This document shows positions 30,615-43,200 of a DNA stretch of 64,000 bases, in pieces. Source of the DNA: Viola odorata (lineage: Eukaryota; Streptophyta; Magnoliopsida; Malpighiales; Violaceae); NCBI GenBank assembly GCA_963691705.1, contig OY829541.1, positions 13,324,564 through 13,388,563 on the forward strand, read 5' to 3'. The notes under the pieces are model-generated. The model ran no database searches. It was given only the letters and a program-made list of their open reading frames with translations, and was not told where the DNA came from. The translations under genes were made by a program, and so were the position numbers. Numbering within the stretch: the stretch's first letter is position 1; each line of letters opens with the position of its first letter.

Positions 30615-32788
30615 TCAGACTTTCTCCCTCGAAGGGCCAGAAGAACCGCTGTCACCTTTGCTAATCTCACCCATCACGATAGACATGTAATCAGCTACCT
30701 GGGCCGGATCCGAAGGGTTACCTTTGAAATGGGATGCAAACCCAGAAACGAAGACCTCCAGAACCCTCTTCCTCCATAACTCTTCCTTTAATGACGCCCT
30801 AACAGACCCCTCATCTCGAGTAAGCACCTCTTCGCGGAGAAAGAGATTCTTCTTCCTTTCTAGCGCCAATTCCGCCTCCAGAACTTCTACCTTGGCTTTC
30901 CCGATAGATTTCTCTCTGTCCAATTCCGCCTCCAGAACTTCTACCTTGGCTTTCCCGATAGACTTTTCTCTGTCCAATTCCTTCTGGGACGATTCACAGA
31001 GGTGCGTCAGCAACCTAGAATGCTCCACCGCCTTCTCTAGCTGCACCCTTGCAACACACAATGCGCTGGAAAAATTACGGGACTCGCGATCGTGAATTTT
31101 GAATTGATAATTCAGATGGCAGAAAAAGCTCAGAGAATCATTCAGAACATGGCGAAAGCGTGCCGAAGGAGGGAGTTGAAGAAATTCCTCTTTCTCCTTT
31201 TTGGAACCCAGCATCTCCCCTATCAAGGGTGCAGTAAACTCATCTCGAGAAAAAGGTTGGGGAACCCCGACAGCGCGAAGGGCATCAAAGTAAAACCCTG
31301 CAAGATTCATACAGTAGGCTGGGACCCCGTCAGGACCAAGATTGATTGAGGGAGGCGGAGAAGAGCCCTGAGGAAAAATACTCTTGAAAGGAGTAAAAAA
31401 CAGCTGCGGAGTAACCTTAGGCGGTAGCTCAGCAGTCGAATCCACCACAGGAGGTGTGACCACTACGTCAGGAATACAATGAGCAATCGGAGAATCGGGA
31501 GCGTCAGACATGGGAGGAGGACATTCCATCGGTAGGCCCTCTCCCTCAGAAGAACAAGTTTTTTCCAACGCCTCAGCGGCTCCCGTTGGCTGAGAGGCGC
31601 CCGCCTCAGACAAAACAGCAGGCGTAGGAACAGTTGCCACATCCACAGGAGATGTCCCGGTAGCTTGCCCACTAGTGGCCACTCGAAGTTTTTTCCGACG
31701 CTGGGAAGCAGCAAAGGAAGAAGCATGGCAAAGGTCTGACTTAGCATCTGCATCCTCATCATCGCTAGTAATTACTGTCATTGCGACAGGCCTGGAGTCC
31801 GTCCCCGTGCGACGCTCCGGTAGCCAATTTTCCACAAAACGAGAAGTTCGCACAGAGCTAACGGGCCTTCGCCCTCCCCGGGCAACCGTTTTAGTTCTCT
31901 TCCTCGGAGGAGGAACGCTACCCCGACTTGAGCCCTCAGCCGAAGGCGAGGTCGGTAAAGTTTGAAGCGGTATTACGTTCAGAGGAGTACTAGCGTCACC
32001 TGGAAATCAACCGTTAGCTCCTTATAGCAAACAAAGTAGGCGAGGACCAAAGTAAAGAAAATATGGAAAGAAATAGGCTCACCCATAACGCACTCTTCCA
32101 GAGGCTTGAACAGAGCAAAGGCGCGAATGCGGTAGTGGGTATTCTCGTCTAACAAAGCGTTAGCCTGGTCCAACTCAGTTCTGGACAAAATCGCGGGATT
32201 TGTCCAAACGGGACCGGCCAGTTCCTGATTAAAATTGATACGCCACAAACATGACGGTAGCTCTAGAACAAAGAAGCTGCTCTTCCAATCAGCTACACCC
32301 TTCTTGAAGCCGTGAAAACGTTGCCAAAACGACTGCACGAGCGCATCATCCCACCGGGGAGTAATCTCGATTAAACAATTGTAGCAAATCATGCTAAAGA
32401 ATTTGCGAAACAAATTGATAGATGGGGTAAAAATGTTCTTCAACTCGCAAGCGCGAAGAAAAGCATAAACCGCACACCAAGAGGAAGGAGTTATCTGGGC
32501 AGGATTAAGGCTATACTCCCGCAGCAGAGTTAATATCGACTCATGAACGGGAAAGCGGAAACCATAAAGGAACATTTTAAAATAAAGAAGCTTACAATGG
32601 CCCCACCCTGGATTATGAAGCCGCATATCACTTCCGGTAATAGAAGGCTCATGCCCAGGAGGAAAGGTAATACCATGTTCCTCCAATTCGGCTTTCAGAA
32701 CCACATCGCAGGTAAAAATACTCGATGATTGGGCAACCTCGGGATCCATGGGCCTAGAGATAATCTGGCGAGGTCTATTCCTAGCCAT
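30615..32788 (-). CDS. aORF-b of Tat copy 2, intact two-exon antisense gene
   Basis: Exon 1 is 32788-32083 and exon 2 is 31999-30615. The 83-bp intron (32082-32000) has GTGAG at its start and TTTCCAG at its end. Spliced length is 2091 nt, 696 aa, without a stop. Exon 1 encodes the globular part (LLYFKMFLYGFRFP, NPAQITPSSWCAVYAF, DWKSSFFVLELP), like the plant 'putative gypsy type transposon' family. Exon 2 gives a basic patch (PPPRKRTKT), an acidic Ser/Thr-rich linker, LNLAGFYFDALRAVGVP-like sequence, then a long coiled coil from about residue 510 and a helical tail ending PSREKV. A 54-bp tandem duplication (30868-30975) adds 18 residues to the coiled coil. Molecular function is unknown; no catalytic motif is seen. 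Confidence 0.8.
30868..30975 (-). repeat. 54-bp tandem duplication inside aORF-b
   Basis: Two near-identical 54-bp units (30868-30921, 30922-30975) encode LDREKSIGKAKVEVLEAE twice. Element T has one unit. Confidence 0.85.
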
Positions 32789-33287
32789 AGCAAACCAACA
32801 AAAAAAAGGAAATTTGAGAGGAGACGAATTGATACCTTAAAGGAGAAGAATCGCAGAGAAATCGGCGGACAGTGACGAGCGGCCGAAAAGGTATTCGGAG
32901 AAGAAGACGAAGGAAGACAAGAAGGAAAATTCGAAGTGAGGGCAAAAGTTTTGAGAAATTGGAGAACGTCCCCTCTTAAAGGATAAAAATGCCACAGCAT
33001 TAATTGAGTCACCAATCGAGCGAAGACGCGTGTAAAAGAAGTTGGCCACGTGGAAGCGCATTAAAGAAATTTGAAAAAAGAGAAGTTATTCGGCGAGACT
33101 CCCCAAAGGGGCGAGACAGTATTGACCCGGTCAGAGTAACCGCGAAGCGATTGCCTCAGTCAGTCCAACTGCTTGCGTTAGCTATCACCAAGAACCAGCA
33201 GGCTAACGGAAGTAACGACAAAAAAGGAAAAATAGAAAGCATTATTTTATTCATAAAACGCCAACAGGCGGGTACAATGCAAAACGG
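32789..33287. other. Spacer between aORF-b and ORFc, Tat copy 2
   Basis: Non-coding. It has a G-box CACGTG (33047-33052) upstream of aORF-b and a minus-strand AATAAA just past the ORFc stop. Confidence 0.5.
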
Positions 33288-33710
33288 CTAATCCTCATCA
33301 GGCCAATAAATGTCGTGGTGATAAACCCCGTCATCATCGAGGAACGGCATCTTCCCGTCAGCATTCGGAACCGGCTGGTCTGCCTCCCTTTCTGGGCAAG
33401 ACCCTGACGGGCATGATTTTCCTTTGGCACCCGAATCTGCCAACCCCGCACCAGCACTGATGGGAAAATCCTCGTTCAGCGAGCAGTCAGGGGAAGGAAA
33501 ACGTTTGCCACCCTCTTGAGTAGCAGAACCAGAAGAAGCCAACGTCGCAAAGGGCATTTTGGAAGTCCGTTTCCCCTGCTTCTTACGACCCTTTCGGCGG
33601 ACCGGAGGCCTCCATGGTGGTGAAGGAGGGGGATGATCTGAGTCCGGCGAAGTTGGGGGAGTCGGCAAGGAGTCACGATCCATGGAACTTAAGAAATAAA
33701 AATCTACCAT
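33288..33710 (-). CDS. ORFc of Tat copy 2
   Basis: 140 aa, starting MVDFYFLSSMDRD. It is the same length as in the other two copies, with the Pro-rich region, basic patch RRKGRKKQGKRTS and acidic end DIYWPDED. Function unknown. A TATATAA box (minus strand, 33777-33783) lies about 67 bp upstream, so this copy may still be expressible. Confidence 0.65.
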   Translation of the reverse strand: MVDFYFLSSMDRDSLPTPPTSPDSDHPPPSPPWRPPVRRKGRKKQGKRTSKMPFATLASSGSATQEGGKRFPSPDCSLNEDFPISAGAGLADSGAKGKSCPSGSCPEREADQPVPNADGKMPFLDDDGVYHHDIYWPDED

Positions 33711-34197
33711 GCCACCTGCAAAAGCAAAAAAGAAGGAAAAGGAAGAAGATGAACAGGAAAGGGAAACCAAACTCCCTTATATAGCCGAGTGAGCATCTCG
33801 ATCCCTGAAAAATCAATTAAGACGCTTGGGAAAAATAACTGCAATCGCAGAATCCGATCCGTCACAGGCGCGTCTGCTCGTCGAATGCACCAATCAAAGG
33901 GCACCAAAGAACCGCCCAACCACCTGCCACTGAAAAGACGGCCCTGTAACAGTCAAGACAGAGCATTCATTGCTAATCCCCGGAACACGACCACTGCAAT
34001 ACAATGCTCCGAGGAGGACCCATTTTCAGTTGGGCTCATGACAAATATTTCCAACCAATAAAGCAAGCAACCACGCAAGAAAAAGAGAAGACTTGGGAAA
34101 AAGCAGAGACAGTTATTTATTTATGGCCAGGTGGCCTTAGCGTTCAAATATGTACAAGAAACATAAGAAAAGCAACGAGAAGAAGCGGAGCCAGCGG
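33711..34197. other. Spacer between ORFc and ORFd, Tat copy 2
   Basis: Non-coding; holds the ORFc TATA box (33777-33783), the ATGAGCCCAACTGAAAATG motif on the minus strand near 34022-34040, and the ORFd poly(A) signal. Confidence 0.5.
33777..33783 (-). promoter_or_regulatory. TATA box of ORFc (Tat copy 2)
   Basis: TATATAA on the minus strand, about 67 bp before the ORFc ATG; conserved in element T at 58732-58738. Confidence 0.5.
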
Positions 34198-34581
34198 TCA
34201 GACATTGGACCCCGCATCATCTTCCCCTGGCACAACGGCAACCTCCCTTAAAGCGTCAGCAACGGAGGTCAGTTCGGAAGAGCAAGCTCTCATGCCCTTT
34301 AGGCAGCAGGCCAGCAGATCTTTCCTCTGCTGCAGCATCGAGGCCACCACATCAAGGTGAGCACTGACAGTGGCCAGTTTCGCCAAACTCTCTAGGGGAT
34401 TAAAATCCTCCAGAGTTATTCCCAGCTGTCTAGACAGAATAGGGGTTAGCACCCCCCGCAACTCCAGGACATCCTCGGAGGTCTTGGTGATCATCCTCTC
34501 CAGGAAGCCGATGTCACCCTCAGTAAGATTCTTCAGGGTCAGAGTTTTGGAGATGAGAAAATTGTGAGTCAGTTCATCCAT
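34198..34581 (-). CDS. ORFd of Tat copy 2
   Basis: 127 aa, MDELTHNFLI to DDAGSNV, uninterrupted. It is leucine-rich and probably helical (LTEGDIGFLERMITKTSED). TATAAAT (34643-34649, minus strand) lies 62 bp upstream of the ATG. No recognised domain. It differs from copy 1 at a few positions only. Confidence 0.65.
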   Translation of the reverse strand: MDELTHNFLISKTLTLKNLTEGDIGFLERMITKTSEDVLELRGVLTPILSRQLGITLEDFNPLESLAKLATVSAHLDVVASMLQQRKDLLACCLKGMRACSSELTSVADALREVAVVPGEDDAGSNV

Positions 34582-34778
34582 GGCGGAATACGAAAAGAAA
34601 GAACGTGAAAAATGCGAAGAAACTGGCACAGAGAAACCTCTGATTTATAGATCCTGACAAAAAACCCGTGAGGACCATTTTTCTGAGGCAAAACCGCCCC
34701 GGTACATAAAGGGACTCTCCATGAGAGAAGGAACGTTAGCCCTTGGTAAACACTCGGGCTCATTTTCAGTTGGGCTTA

Positions 34779-35334
34779 TGATAACAATCCACCTAAAAGA
34801 AAGGGTATTTTCGCCTATCACCCGGTGGGGAGAGGCATAGCTACTGTTTCACACCACCACGGGAGGAACAAGATCGCTACCTTCCCCAAAGGCTAACGGG
34901 GCCCTACGGGCTCCTCTCACGGACCTCCTGCTTGGCTCGAAGAGTTATCTCACCCCCAGAGGAAACCACGCGTCAGGATTAGCGCTCCGGCCATTATCCT
35001 ACCGCGACAATATCTACTTAAACACCTACCGCCGAGGTAGCGTATCACGATAAGGGCGAATCACAGACCCTAACGCGAGCGATAGCTCCGTACCCGTTTA
35101 CTCGGGCGGGAACGCCCCTTTTTTCTATAAATACCTCCCCCACAAAGGATGCAGGTAAGCGGACTTGACTGGTCAAAACTCTGCCAATTTCAGTACACCT
35201 ACTGACTTAAGCATCGGAGTGTTTCCGCCGGAGACCCCCTCCGGCGCATTGCAGGTACCGTGGACCGTCGTGCACCCTGATCCGAGAAGAGCTGCTCCGC
35301 CATACATCCTTTGGCAGAAGACAAATTATTATCA
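34779..35334 (+). repeat. 3' LTR of Tat copy 2
   Basis: 556 bp, TGATAACAATCC to ATTATCA, with TATAAATA at 35126-35133. TCGTC follows it; the matching left duplication is lost with the 5' end. Confidence 0.85.
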
Positions 35335-38122
35335 TCGTCATCCTTCCTTGATTGGGTTTTCGCGCTACCTGTTCGTTCGCCTTCTCAATGTTGTGCTTAG
35401 CTTGCTCATGGATTTTCTTCACCATCTCTGCCTTCTTAGCTCCATCTAAACTTGACACATCACTTAAAGGTAAAGGAGTTAAATCTAACGGAGTCAAGAG
35501 ATTAAAACCATAAACAATCTCAAATGGTGAATAATGAGTGCTCGAATAAATAGAATGATTATAAGCAAATTCAATAAAAGATATATGGTCAGTCCATGTA
35601 GAATTATGCTTAGAAACCAAAGTGCGCAATAAAGACCCTAAAGTCCTATTAACTACTTCAGTTTGCCCATCAGTTTGTGGATGACATGATGTAGAATAAA
35701 GCAATTTAGTCCATAGTTTCTTCCACAAAACCCGCCAAAAATGGCTCATAAACTTACATCTCGATCGCTAACAATACTAGTAGGAACTCCCTGTAAACGG
35801 ACTACTTCTTTAAAGAACAAGTTAGCGATGTAGGTCGCATCATTAGTACTAGCACAAGGAATGAAATGTGCCATCTTTGAGAACCGATCGACCACCACAA
35901 AAATACTATTTGTACCTCCCCTAGATTTAGGCAATCCTACTACAAAATCCATGGATAAATCGGTCCAAGGATGGGAGGGTACTGGTAAGGGCATGGTTGG
36001 TCACTCTCGACTTGGCCCTACGACACACTAAACACCAAGCAACTGAGCACGCGACATCATGCTTCATCTTAGGCCAATAAAAGTTATCCTTGAGTACCTC
36101 TAAGGTTTTAGTCACTCCAAAATGACCCATCAATCCCCCACAATGTGCTTCTTGTACAAGCAACTCTCTTAAAGAACAATGAGGTACACATAATTGTTTA
36201 CGCTTAAACAAATATCCATCTTATCTATAAAATTGAGACTCAGCAGCATGCATACAAGAATTATAAAGTTTGCTGAAATCTACATCATTAGGATACAATT
36301 CTATAATATCTGAAAATCCTAACAACTTAGCACTCATAGAAGAGATAAGTGCGTACCTTCGCGATAGTGCATTAGCCACTATGTTCTCTTTACCTTTTTT
36401 GTAGCGAATATGATAGGGGAATGATTCGATGAACTCCAGCCAAGTCGCATGTCGCTTGTTCAACTTGCTTTGCCCCTTGAGATACTTGAGACTGAGATGA
36501 TCCGTGTGCACCATGAACTCGCGTGACATTAAGTAGTGTTGCCACACTTCTAACGCGCGTACAAGCGCGTACAGCTCCTTGTCATAGGTTGGATATCTCA
36601 ACTGTGCATCTTTAAGCTTCTCGCTAAAGTAAGCTATGGGCCGCTTCTCTTGCAGAAGGACTGCACCGATCCCAAGCCCACTAGCGTCACACTCTACCTC
36701 GAATGCCTTGTCGAAGTCAGGAAGGGCCAACACAGGTGCTGAGCATAGGCGATCCTTAAGCGTTTGGAACACTTCTTCTTGCTATTGTCCCCACTTGAAC
36801 TCCACGTTCTTCTTGGTCAAATCGTTTAATGGTACTGCAATGGTGCTAAAGTCCTTGACAAAGCGCCTATAAAATCTCGCTAAGTCATGGAACAATCGCA
36901 CATCACTTGCGTTCTTAGGAGTAGGCCACTCCTTGAACGCTTTGATCTTTTCTTCATCAACTTTCACACCCTGCACACTAATAATAAAACCAAGGAAACA
37001 AACTTGCTCTAACCCGAAGGAGCACTTCTTTAGTTTAGCATAAAGTTGTTGTTCTCACAAGGTTATAAAAACTTCTCGAAGGTGCGAAATATGATCATCA
37101 ACAGATTTGCTATAAATTAGCATATCGTCAAAATAAACTACCACAAATCTACCAATGAAATGCCTAAGAACATGATTCATAAGTCTCATAAAAGTACTAG
37201 GCGCATTAGTCAAACCAAACAACATTACCATCCATTCATATAATCCATATTTTGTTTTAAATGTTGTTTTCCATTCATCACCCTCTTTCATGCGAATTTG
37301 GTGATAGCCACTCATCAAATCTATCTTAGAAAATATCTAACTACCACTTAATTCATCTAACATGTCATCTAATTGAAGGATAGGATGTCGATACTTTACC
37401 GTGATTTTATTTACCGCATGACAGTTGACGCACATGCGCCAAGTTCCATCTTTCTTCAGAACCAAAATCACAAGTACGACGCAAGGTGAGAGGCTCTCTC
37501 GGACATATCCACGACTAAGTAATTCATCCACTTGTCGCTACAACTCCTTGGTCTCCTCAGGGTTGCTTCTATAGGCCGATCGATTAGGAATTGTCGATCC
37601 GGGTATGAAATCAATTTGATGTTCGATCCCTCTAATCGGTGGTAGACCTGGCGGCATGTCTTCGGGAAAACCATCCTAAAATTCTTGCAAAAGAGAGGAA
37701 ATACCAACATGCACAGAAGATGAATCATTAGTGTTAGAAGCGTTTAGGCAAAGAGGCCTAAAATGAAGAAGAATCAAAGGGCGATTTTTGTCAATATTTT
37801 TATTTTGCGCCACAAGCATAAAGATTCACTATTTTTTTATCACTCTTAGCATGCTTACTTTTTTCATGCGTGTGTTTTCCTCTCGCATGCGTGCTGTTTT
37901 TCTCACTCTCTCGTTTCTTTTGCTCACTTTGAATTTCTATCATTGACCCATGCTCTCTTTTTTCATGGGGGTTGTTTTCAAGTTCTCTTTCTTTCTTTTC
38001 CCATGGTCTAGAGAGCTCAAACTTGGCAAAGGATTTCTCAAGCCAAAGTTGATCCTCTAGTACTTGAACCGGTGTCAAGGGCGCTAGTGTGTACTTCACC
38101 CCTTCCTTCTCTAGCTTATACC
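35335..38122 (-). pseudogene. pol of chromovirus E: protease end, RT, RNase H, integrase
   Basis: From right to left: charged spacer with NNPHEKREHG and THARGKHTHEKSKHAKSDKK; RT with [19 protein letters not shown] and catalytic YFDDMLIYS; RNase H with [19 protein letters not shown] and [19 protein letters not shown]; integrase with HCGGLMGHFGVTKTLEV and CLVCRRAKS (HHCC), Asp in [10 protein letters not shown], Asp in SIVSDRD, Glu in GQTEVVNRTLGS. It is cut after RKPNQGR at 35335. At least six stops or frame changes interrupt it. A typical chromovirus order, but no chromodomain can be judged because the end is missing. Confidence 0.85.
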
Positions 38123-38694
38123 TGATAACAATTCACCTAAAAGAAAGGGTATTTTCATCTATCACCCAGTGGGATGAGGCCTAGCTACTGTTTCGCACCA
38201 CCGCGGTAGGGACAACATCGCTACCTTCCCCAAAGGCTAACGCTACAAGGGCTAACGGGTCCCTATCGGCTCCTCTCACGGACCTCACGGATGGCTCAAG
38301 GAGTTATATTACCCCTAGAGGAAACCACGCGTTAGGAATATCGCTCCGGCCATTATCCTACCGTGGCAATATCTACCTACATACCTACCGCCAAGGTAGC
38401 GTATCGTGTTAAGGGCGAACCATATACCCTAACGCGAGCGATAGCTCCATATCCGTTTACACGGGTGGGAACGCCCCTTTTCTTCTATAAATACCTCCCC
38501 CACAAAGGAGACAGGTAAGCATACTCAACTAGCCAAAACTCTGCTAATTTCAGTACACATACTGACTTAAGCATCGGAGTGTTTCCGCCGGAGGCCCCCT
38601 CCGGCGCATCGCAGGTACTGTGGACCGTCGCGCACACTGATCTGAGAAGAGCCGCTCCGCCATACATCCTTCGGCAGAAGACAAATAATTATCA
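38123..38694 (+). repeat. 5' LTR of element T
   Basis: 572 bp, TGATAACAATTC to AATTATCA. TATAAATA at 38486-38493 is the likely promoter for genomic RNA. Confidence 0.9.
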
Positions 38695-38696
38695 AA

Positions 38697-38716
38697 TTGG
38701 TGCTTTCATTGAGAGC
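38697..38716 (+). other. Primer binding site of element T (candidate)
   Basis: TTGGTGCTTTCATTGAGAGC begins two bases after the 5' LTR. The position fits a tRNA primer site; I do not assign the tRNA. Confidence 0.6.
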
Positions 38717-38779
38717 TTTGGTTCTATTAAGTGAGCATCCTTAATAACCAAGCTCCTCCTCCCCGAAGCTAGAAGGATT

Positions 38780-40213
38780 ATGGCCTCAGAGTCAGATCTG
38801 GCGCTGTCCCGAACTTCCAACATCCCATACAACACCCGCAGACGTCTGTTTCCCTTCGCTACCTCTGATGTCCCCACCCCAGGGTAGGACGTCACTGCAG
38901 GAGACTTGGACCCTCTTCCTGGGTCAAGTTCGGAAGAAGTTACCTTCCAGATTTGCTCTCCCTTCTCCCACATAGCAGGAACCAGCCATCCTACCCCCTA
39001 GGTGGGAAGATCTATGATAGGAGAAGCAGACAACCCTTTAATGAATTCAATAGCTGCTCTCCAAGCTCAACTGGATCAGCTGACAGAGATGGCTGCTGGA
39101 TTTACTCCTCATGCCTCAAGACCTGGGGTGTCCTCCCATGTGGTTTTCACTCCAACCATTGTCCCCGAACGACCCTTATCGCCCCAACAGTCTAGGGCGC
39201 TCCCGTCCTCATTACCTCTCCCCTTGGCACCCATAAAAGTTCCCACATTCACGCGCGGACCTGCTGATCATTCTGGACAATACAGGGGAGGAATATCTAT
39301 CCCCGAAGCAGTCCGCCAGCGTGATGAATATAGAGAGCCCTAGGATGAGCGACGGGGGGATATAGTGAGAGATCCATCTACTAGATACAGTGAGAGATCT
39401 AGTAGTAGAAGTCGACGAGCTCGAACTCCGAGGAGCCGTAGTCGTTCTCCTAGGAGGCATCAGGAATATGACCCTCAAAATCCCAGATACGACGCTGAAA
39501 TTCCACATCAGCGTCAGCCTCGTAGGATCCCCGATGCTAACATGGGTCATCCGTTTAGCTACCATGTCAGGCACCACAGAGTCCATCGGCATGCGAAACT
39601 CCCAGCAGAATCATATGATGGCACAAAAGATCCCATTTCTCACCTCAATAAGGTGAAGGATTTCGTGCAATTCCAAACGCGCAGTGACGCAGCACTGTGT
39701 CAAGTTTTCATAATGACGCTGTCAGGAGTGGCACGTCTATGGTTCGAAGGGCTCCCCGCCGGGTCTATCGATAATTTTTCTCAGCTGGAAGAAAAATTCA
39801 AAAGTCGATTTAGCACGGCTATTCCTATCAGAAAATCAGCGGCTGCGCTGTTCGATATCCATCAAAAACCACAGGAATCGTTGAACGACTTCTTAGGTCG
39901 CTTTGACCTCGAAATGTCCCTAACGCCAGGGGTTATTATCAATTTTGTGATTGAAGCCCTGAAACGCAATTGTCGATACGGCAAACTGAAAGATACGCTA
40001 ACGGTGGACCCACCAACGACCCTGGATGCGTTGAGGCTGAAAGCGCATAACTATGCGAGAATGGACGAGGAAGAAAATAGAGAATGGATCCGAGGCATGC
40101 CGACGGACCCGTATGTGGCCCCTAACATCCTGAACAGCAATGCCCCTGACACTAAACCCACCGAGGATCTCGGGCAGCGGAAAGAAAATAACACTAAGAC
40201 CTCTAACCGGTAG
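38780..40213 (+). pseudogene. gag of element T
   Basis: The ATG at 38780 (MASESDLALSRTSN) opens a frame that continues into pol. Three in-frame TAG codons (38885, 38999, 39341) and the TAG at 40211 interrupt it. An Arg/Ser stretch (RSRSRSPRRHQE) precedes the capsid core: HAKLPAESYDGTKDPISHL, ARLWFEGLPAGSID and FKSRFSTAIPIRKS, the Retrotrans_gag pattern. All four stops being TAG suggests loss of CAG codons by C to T change. The leader before the ATG is only 85 bp. Confidence 0.85.
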
Positions 40214-43200
40214 AGAGGCAATTTCTCAAAGGGGAGACCTAGAGGATCCCCAACTCGGAAGCAAACGGACCCGCCGAAAGGCCGGATATACGATCCTGAC
40301 CTCCCGTCTCTCATACTCCCAAGGGCTGAGATCTTAGCAATAGTCCAACAGAGAAATTTACCTATCCGCTACCCAGCTCCCGTGAAACCAGGAGTAATCA
40401 TGGGAGGAAGAGAAAATGCATACTGCAAATTCCATAAGGTCAAGGGACACTCAACAGATGTATGCAGAGAGTTAAAATCGGCTATAGAGCGATTAGTCGA
40501 AGAGGGCTACCTTGGAGAATTCACCACAAAGGCAAGGGAGGAAGCCAGAAATAATCCAACTGGAAATACAACTGAGCAGAGGCAAACGCCCTTACACGCT
40601 ACAGGGGCTAACGCAGTTCCCCTCGGGCCAAACAGAGAAGCGCTCGCTATAGATAGTGATCAAATGCCTATGATAAATATCATCGCGGGAGGGGCACCCT
40701 ATTGCGAGGAAATTATGCCACAAACGCCCAATCCTGGAGAGAAGCGCAAATGGGAGAGCGTTCAAACAAAAATCGAGCCAATAAGTGCCTTAGATAGAAT
40801 GATATTGTCTTTCTCAGAGGAAGACGAAAAAGGCATCGTTTTCCCGCATAATGATGCGATGGTTGTAACGCCTGTCATTGGAAGTCATGGGGTAAGAAGG
40901 ACCCTCGTCGATAACGGGAGTGCAGTGAATCTATTCTCGTTGGAAGCATACAACTTGATGAAACGACCTGACGGTGAGCTATCGTCCTGCACGAGGCCAA
41001 TTATTGGGATTGATGGAGTACCGATTCCGGTAGCAGGAATAACATCCCTGCCGGTGTACTTCTGGGAGGACACATCCAAGCGCTCCGAAGAGCTACTATT
41101 TCTGGTCGTAGACCTAACATTACCATATAACGCCATTTTGGGGCGACCTTTCCTTAATCGTTTTGGAGTAGCCATATCTCAAAAACACCTGCGGATGAAA
41201 TATCCCTCATGGGACGGCGTGGTCTCAATCAAAGGGGACCAAAAGCTGGCAGCCGAATGCTACTTACTCATGACTCAAAGGAGCTGTGACCGCTACGTTT
41301 GTGTGGCAGACGACCTTTTCGATGACAAAAAAGAAAAGCGCACTCAGCCGCTAGATCAGATGATATCACTCCCTATCGGTAAAGGTAGCGAAATGAATCT
41401 CTTAGCCAGTGAGAAACTAAGCCTGGAAGAGAACGCGCAGCTAATCCGGCTGTTGAGGAAATGCAAGGGAGAGTTTGCGTGGAAGCCATCAGACATGCCC
41501 GGAATCTCTCAGGAGGTTGCGGAACACCGACTAAACATTAGTCCTGAGGCCAAACCTGTCCAACAAAGGCGACGTGCTTTTTCGTCGGAAAAGATAGCCG
41601 CCATCGAAAAAGAATTGCTAAAGCTCACAGAGGCGGGGTTCATTCGAGAAGTCCAATACCCGACCTGGCTAGCCAATCCTGTGTTAGTCCTAAAGCCTAA
41701 CGGGGACTGGCGCATGTGTATCGATTTTACTGACCTAAATAATGCCTGTCCCAAGGACTTCTATCCCCTTCCGCGAATAGATCAGTTAGTCGATCAAACC
41801 GCTGGGTATGCTTATCTAAGCTCCCTAGATGCGAACTCCGGATATCACCAAATCCCTATGGCTGTAGAGGACGAAGAAAAAACTGCCTTCATTACTCCCA
41901 GGGCTACATACTACTATAACGCAATGCCGTTTGGGCTAAAGAATGCCGGTGCAACGTTTCAGCGTATGGCAAACAAAGTTTTTGAAAATCAAATCGGGAA
42001 AAATGTAGAGGCCTACGTAGACGACATCTTGATTAAAAGCCGGAGTTTCAGAGAACACCTCGATGACTTGGAAGAGGTTTTCAATGTGATGAGAAAGCAC
42101 AAGATGAAGTTAAACCCGCGGAAGTGCATGTTTGCATTCCAAACGGGAAAATTCTTGGGCTATGTGGTCAGCCGGAAGGGCATCCAACCCAACCCGTCAA
42201 AGATAAAGCCATCCAGGATATGATATCCCCGCGAACTGTCAAAGAAATACAGAAGTTAACCGGGCGCATCATTGCGTTGGGACGATTCATATCTAAGCAA
42301 GGCGAGAGATGTATGCCTTTCTTCAAAGTCATCCGCAACAAGGCTCCCTTCGGATGGACAGAGGAATGTGAGAAAGCGTTTGCAGGACTAAAAGCTTACC
42401 TATCATCAGATTTAGTGCTAACGAGACCCGAGCCCGGTGATGAGCTATATCTATACTTGGGAATAGCTGACGAGGTAGTCAGCGCCGTCCTCGCGCGATG
42501 TGAAGGGCACGCGCATCGTCCTGTATTCTTCGTGAGTCACGTATTGAAAGATGCTGAATTGCGATACGCTTCTATCGAGAAGATAGCACTCGCTCTAGTA
42601 CAGGCCACGCGAAAGATGGATCGATACTTCCAAGCCCACCCTGTCATCGTACTTACGGATCAGCCGTTGAGAAGAATCTTCAGAAAACCTGAGTCTTCAG
42701 GAAGAATGTTAATTTGGGCTATCGAACTTGAACAATACGGGCTGCAATACAAAGCTAGACCGGCCGCTAAAGCCCAAGCGTTAGCTGACTTCATAGCTGA
42801 GTGCACATTCGCAAAGGACACAAAGATAGACCTGTTGGAGGAAGAAGCGAAAAATTCATGCCTACTGTCTCCAGAGACATATACAGACACGTGGGTCATC
42901 CACGTGGATGGAGCAAAAAATCAAGAATTAGCAGGCGTAGGAGTTTTCTTAGCTGGACCAAACGGCCTGGAGATGCGATACGCCATCAGAATCCTGCAGC
43001 CATTGTCCAACAATGCGGCTGAATACGAAGCGATGCTGGCGGGACTCATAATCGGAAACAGTTTCTCCATCGAAGCCACCCCCGGTATGGAGAAGGAAGA
43101 CAGAACACGTTTAAGGATCCGAGGAGATTCCAAGTTAATAATGGACCAGGTCCTAGGGAATTCCCAAGCCAGAGAACCCATCATGGCCCAATACTTAGCT

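Larger units (their letters stand above)
30184..35334 (+). mobile_element. Tat-like element copy 2, 5' truncated
   Basis: The remaining part of a plus-strand Tat element: the antisense genes aORF-b, ORFc and ORFd and the 3' LTR. Homology to element T starts near 30184 (T: about 55235) in the spacer between aORF-a and aORF-b, so gag, pol and aORF-a are absent. It abuts the integrase of chromovirus E at 35335. Copy 2 is the best preserved of the three antisense cassettes. Confidence 0.85.
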
